Source: Deltaproteobacteria bacterium (GTDB lineage: Bacteria; Desulfobacterota; Desulfomonilia; UBA1062). Taken from it: DNA of 7,445 nucleotides. The notes under the pieces were generated by a model. The model was not told the DNA's origin, ran no database searches, and saw only the letters and a program-made list of their open reading frames with translations. The DNA lies in the NCBI GenBank assembly GCA_020053185.1, contig JAGVNP010000099.1, forward strand, positions 1 through 7,445, in the 5' to 3' direction. A program made the translations under genes and the position numbers. This document shows, piece by piece, positions 6,731 through 7,445 of the stretch; the first letter of the stretch is position 1; each line of letters begins with the position of its first letter.

Positions 6731-7129
6731 TCAATACTTGAAATACTGAGCATTAAGGGGTCTGATCTTGGCAATTGTGGTGAAATCTTGATCCCGGTGC
6801 AAGAGAATAACATCATTCTCAATAGCGATCTGCGCAATGCAACAATCGATAGGACTTGTGATGGTTAGCCCTTTTCTTCTCAGTTCATAGTATATTCTGG
6901 CGGCATTTTTCCACGTAGATTCTAATGCTTCAAGATAGTATTGCGAAGAAAGATATTCATCCAATCTTCTCCATTCATATTCATTTTTTGCCCCTTGGAG
7001 CAGCTCTAGTTGGGTGAAACGTGCGAGAACAGATACTCTGTCTCCCAGAACCTTGCGGAATGCAAAGGTCGCATTCCCTTCTTTGTCTCTCAGAACATCA
7101 ACCCAGACCGAAGTATCTACAAGTATCAT
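6731..7129 (-). CDS. vapC: PIN-domain ribonuclease toxin, VapC family
   Basis: VapC toxins are metal-dependent RNases that cut tRNA or rRNA and are held inactive by a VapB partner. The protein is 132 residues, the normal size for a single PIN domain. Conserved acidic residues are visible: Asp5 in LVDTSVWVD, Glu42 in TQLELLQGA, Asp95 in SPIDCCIA, and Asp113/Asp115 in LLHRDQDF. The set is complete, so the toxin looks intact. The ATG overlaps the vapB stop (ATGA on the minus strand). It has only a poor Shine-Dalgarno sequence of its own, so translation probably depends on vapB. The gene is convergent with the ABC transporter, with 92 bases between stops. The target RNA cannot be read from the sequence. 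Confidence 0.92.
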   Translation of the reverse strand: MILVDTSVWVDVLRDKEGNATFAFRKVLGDRVSVLARFTQLELLQGAKNEYEWRRLDEYLSSQYYLEALESTWKNAARIYYELRRKGLTITSPIDCCIAQIAIENDVILLHRDQDFTTIAKIRPLNAQYFKY

Positions 7130-7326
7130 CTGGTTTTTCTCAAGGCCTTATGATCAAATCCCTTGTAGAATTCAATCGATCCGGCAAGATCAGCAATGTC
7201 CTTGCGTTTTCTTAGGCGGATAAACTCCTTTAATGCCTCATTCACCAGGGCTTTTTTTGTACGAACCTTGCTTACCGAAAAGGCCTCTTCTAAAAGTTTT
7301 TCATCAATCACAATATTGGTTCTCAA
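7126..7326 (-). CDS. vapB: VapB-type antitoxin (ribbon-helix-helix)
   Basis: The product is 66 residues and begins MRTNIVIDEKLLEEAF. A short beta strand and two helices, with a TKKALVNEALKEFIRLRKRK segment, match the family of small VapB antitoxins with ribbon-helix-helix DNA-binding N-termini (the Pfam VapB_antitoxin type). The C-terminal third (from about residue 43) would be the toxin-binding tail. Such proteins neutralise the partner PIN toxin and, with it, repress their own promoter. The start is TTG at 7324-7326, chosen because AGGAGG lies six bases upstream and the family N-terminal consensus MRT(N/T) begins there. It overlaps vapC by four bases in the usual antitoxin-first order. Confidence 0.9.
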   Translation of the reverse strand: MRTNIVIDEKLLEEAFSVSKVRTKKALVNEALKEFIRLRKRKDIADLAGSIEFYKGFDHKALRKTR

Positions 7327-7332
7327 TGAATT

Positions 7333-7338
7333 CCTCCT
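7333..7338 (-). promoter_or_regulatory. Shine-Dalgarno for the vapB TTG start
   Basis: AGGAGG on the minus strand, six bases before the TTG at 7326. The strong site offsets a weak start codon and fits an antitoxin made in excess over the coupled toxin. Confidence 0.75.
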
Positions 7339-7342
7339 GCGG

Positions 7343-7367
7343 GTGTATTAAATACACACTATACACC
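7343..7367 (-). promoter_or_regulatory. Palindromic operator candidate for VapBC autoregulation
   Basis: GTGTATTAAATACAC (7343-7357) is a perfect seven-base inverted repeat around a central A. A further half-site, ATACACC (7361-7367), pairs with GGTGTAT (7342-7348), giving a nested second dyad. The first dyad covers the predicted transcription start and the second overlaps the -10. This is where a ribbon-helix-helix antitoxin-toxin complex would block the promoter. The symmetry is seen; binding is inferred. Confidence 0.65.
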
Positions 7368-7385
7368 ATTTATCCACACAGTCAA
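7358..7385 (-). promoter_or_regulatory. sigma70-type promoter for vapBC
   Basis: On the minus strand, TTGACT (7385-7380) and TATAGT (7363-7358) are separated by 16 bases. Each differs from the consensus hexamer at one position. Transcription would start near 7351, giving a leader of about 25 bases that contains the Shine-Dalgarno sequence. The arrangement sits directly before vapB, and the palindrome overlaps it. Confidence 0.65.
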
Positions 7386-7445
7386 CACGCAACTCATAAC
7401 CCATGACTTTTATCAATGCAGATCAGATCAACCAGATAAATGGGA

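Noticed and set aside
7014..7223. Two plus-strand frames of 64-69 codons opposite vapC/vapB
   Set aside because: They are antisense to a complete toxin-antitoxin pair with all catalytic residues, and lack ribosome sites.
7403..7445. ATG at 7403 opening a frame (MTFINADQINQING) that runs off the right edge
   Set aside because: Only 14 codons are visible, with no Shine-Dalgarno sequence upstream and no recognisable family. It could be the start of a divergent gene, but the window cannot show it.

Overview
The window looks like a piece of a Gram-negative-type bacterial chromosome of moderate GC (somewhat under 50% by eye). It has the end of dprA, then topA, then trmFO. This housekeeping cluster is shared by many bacteria that methylate U54 of tRNA with the folate/FAD enzyme TrmFO (Firmicutes, delta-proteobacterial lineages, Nitrospirota and others). 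The spacers carry palindromic interspersed repeats of kinds I associate with Nitrospirota and Desulfobacterota/delta-proteobacteria, so such a lineage is my best guess. Nothing in the window fixes the taxonomy.

Layout. Bases 2-664 encode the C-terminal 220 residues of DprA, which handles incoming single-stranded DNA. They overlap by ATGA the start of topA (661-3024), a DNA topoisomerase I with five C-terminal zinc ribbons. A spacer of about 190 bases holds a multi-hairpin REP-like element (3073-3134) and a 13-base direct repeat. trmFO follows. Its conserved reading frame has no ATG, GTG or TTG at the expected N-terminus; a very strong Shine-Dalgarno sequence instead points to an ATT start at 3215. 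A second spacer (4532-4826) carries a hairpin of inverted heptamers (4534-4600) and a C-rich/G-rich palindrome (4734-4783). Next is a half-size ABC exporter with fused membrane and ATPase domains (4827-6638). After its stop are four head-to-tail heptamers (6640-6667).

On the minus strand, convergent with the ABC gene, is a compact VapBC-type toxin-antitoxin operon: vapB (7126-7326, TTG start) and vapC (6731-7129), overlapping by four bases. It has a recognisable sigma70-type promoter and a palindromic operator at the expected transcription start. The last 60 bases hold no feature I can support.

How the parts relate. dprA and topA are translationally coupled. trmFO probably shares their transcript or has its own start after the repeat element. 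The ABC exporter and the toxin-antitoxin pair have no visible functional link to the cluster and look like accessory neighbours. I found no clearly new multi-gene system. The observation most worth checking is the apparent AUU start of trmFO, followed by the spacer repeats with a seven-base period and the compact vapBC promoter/operator.
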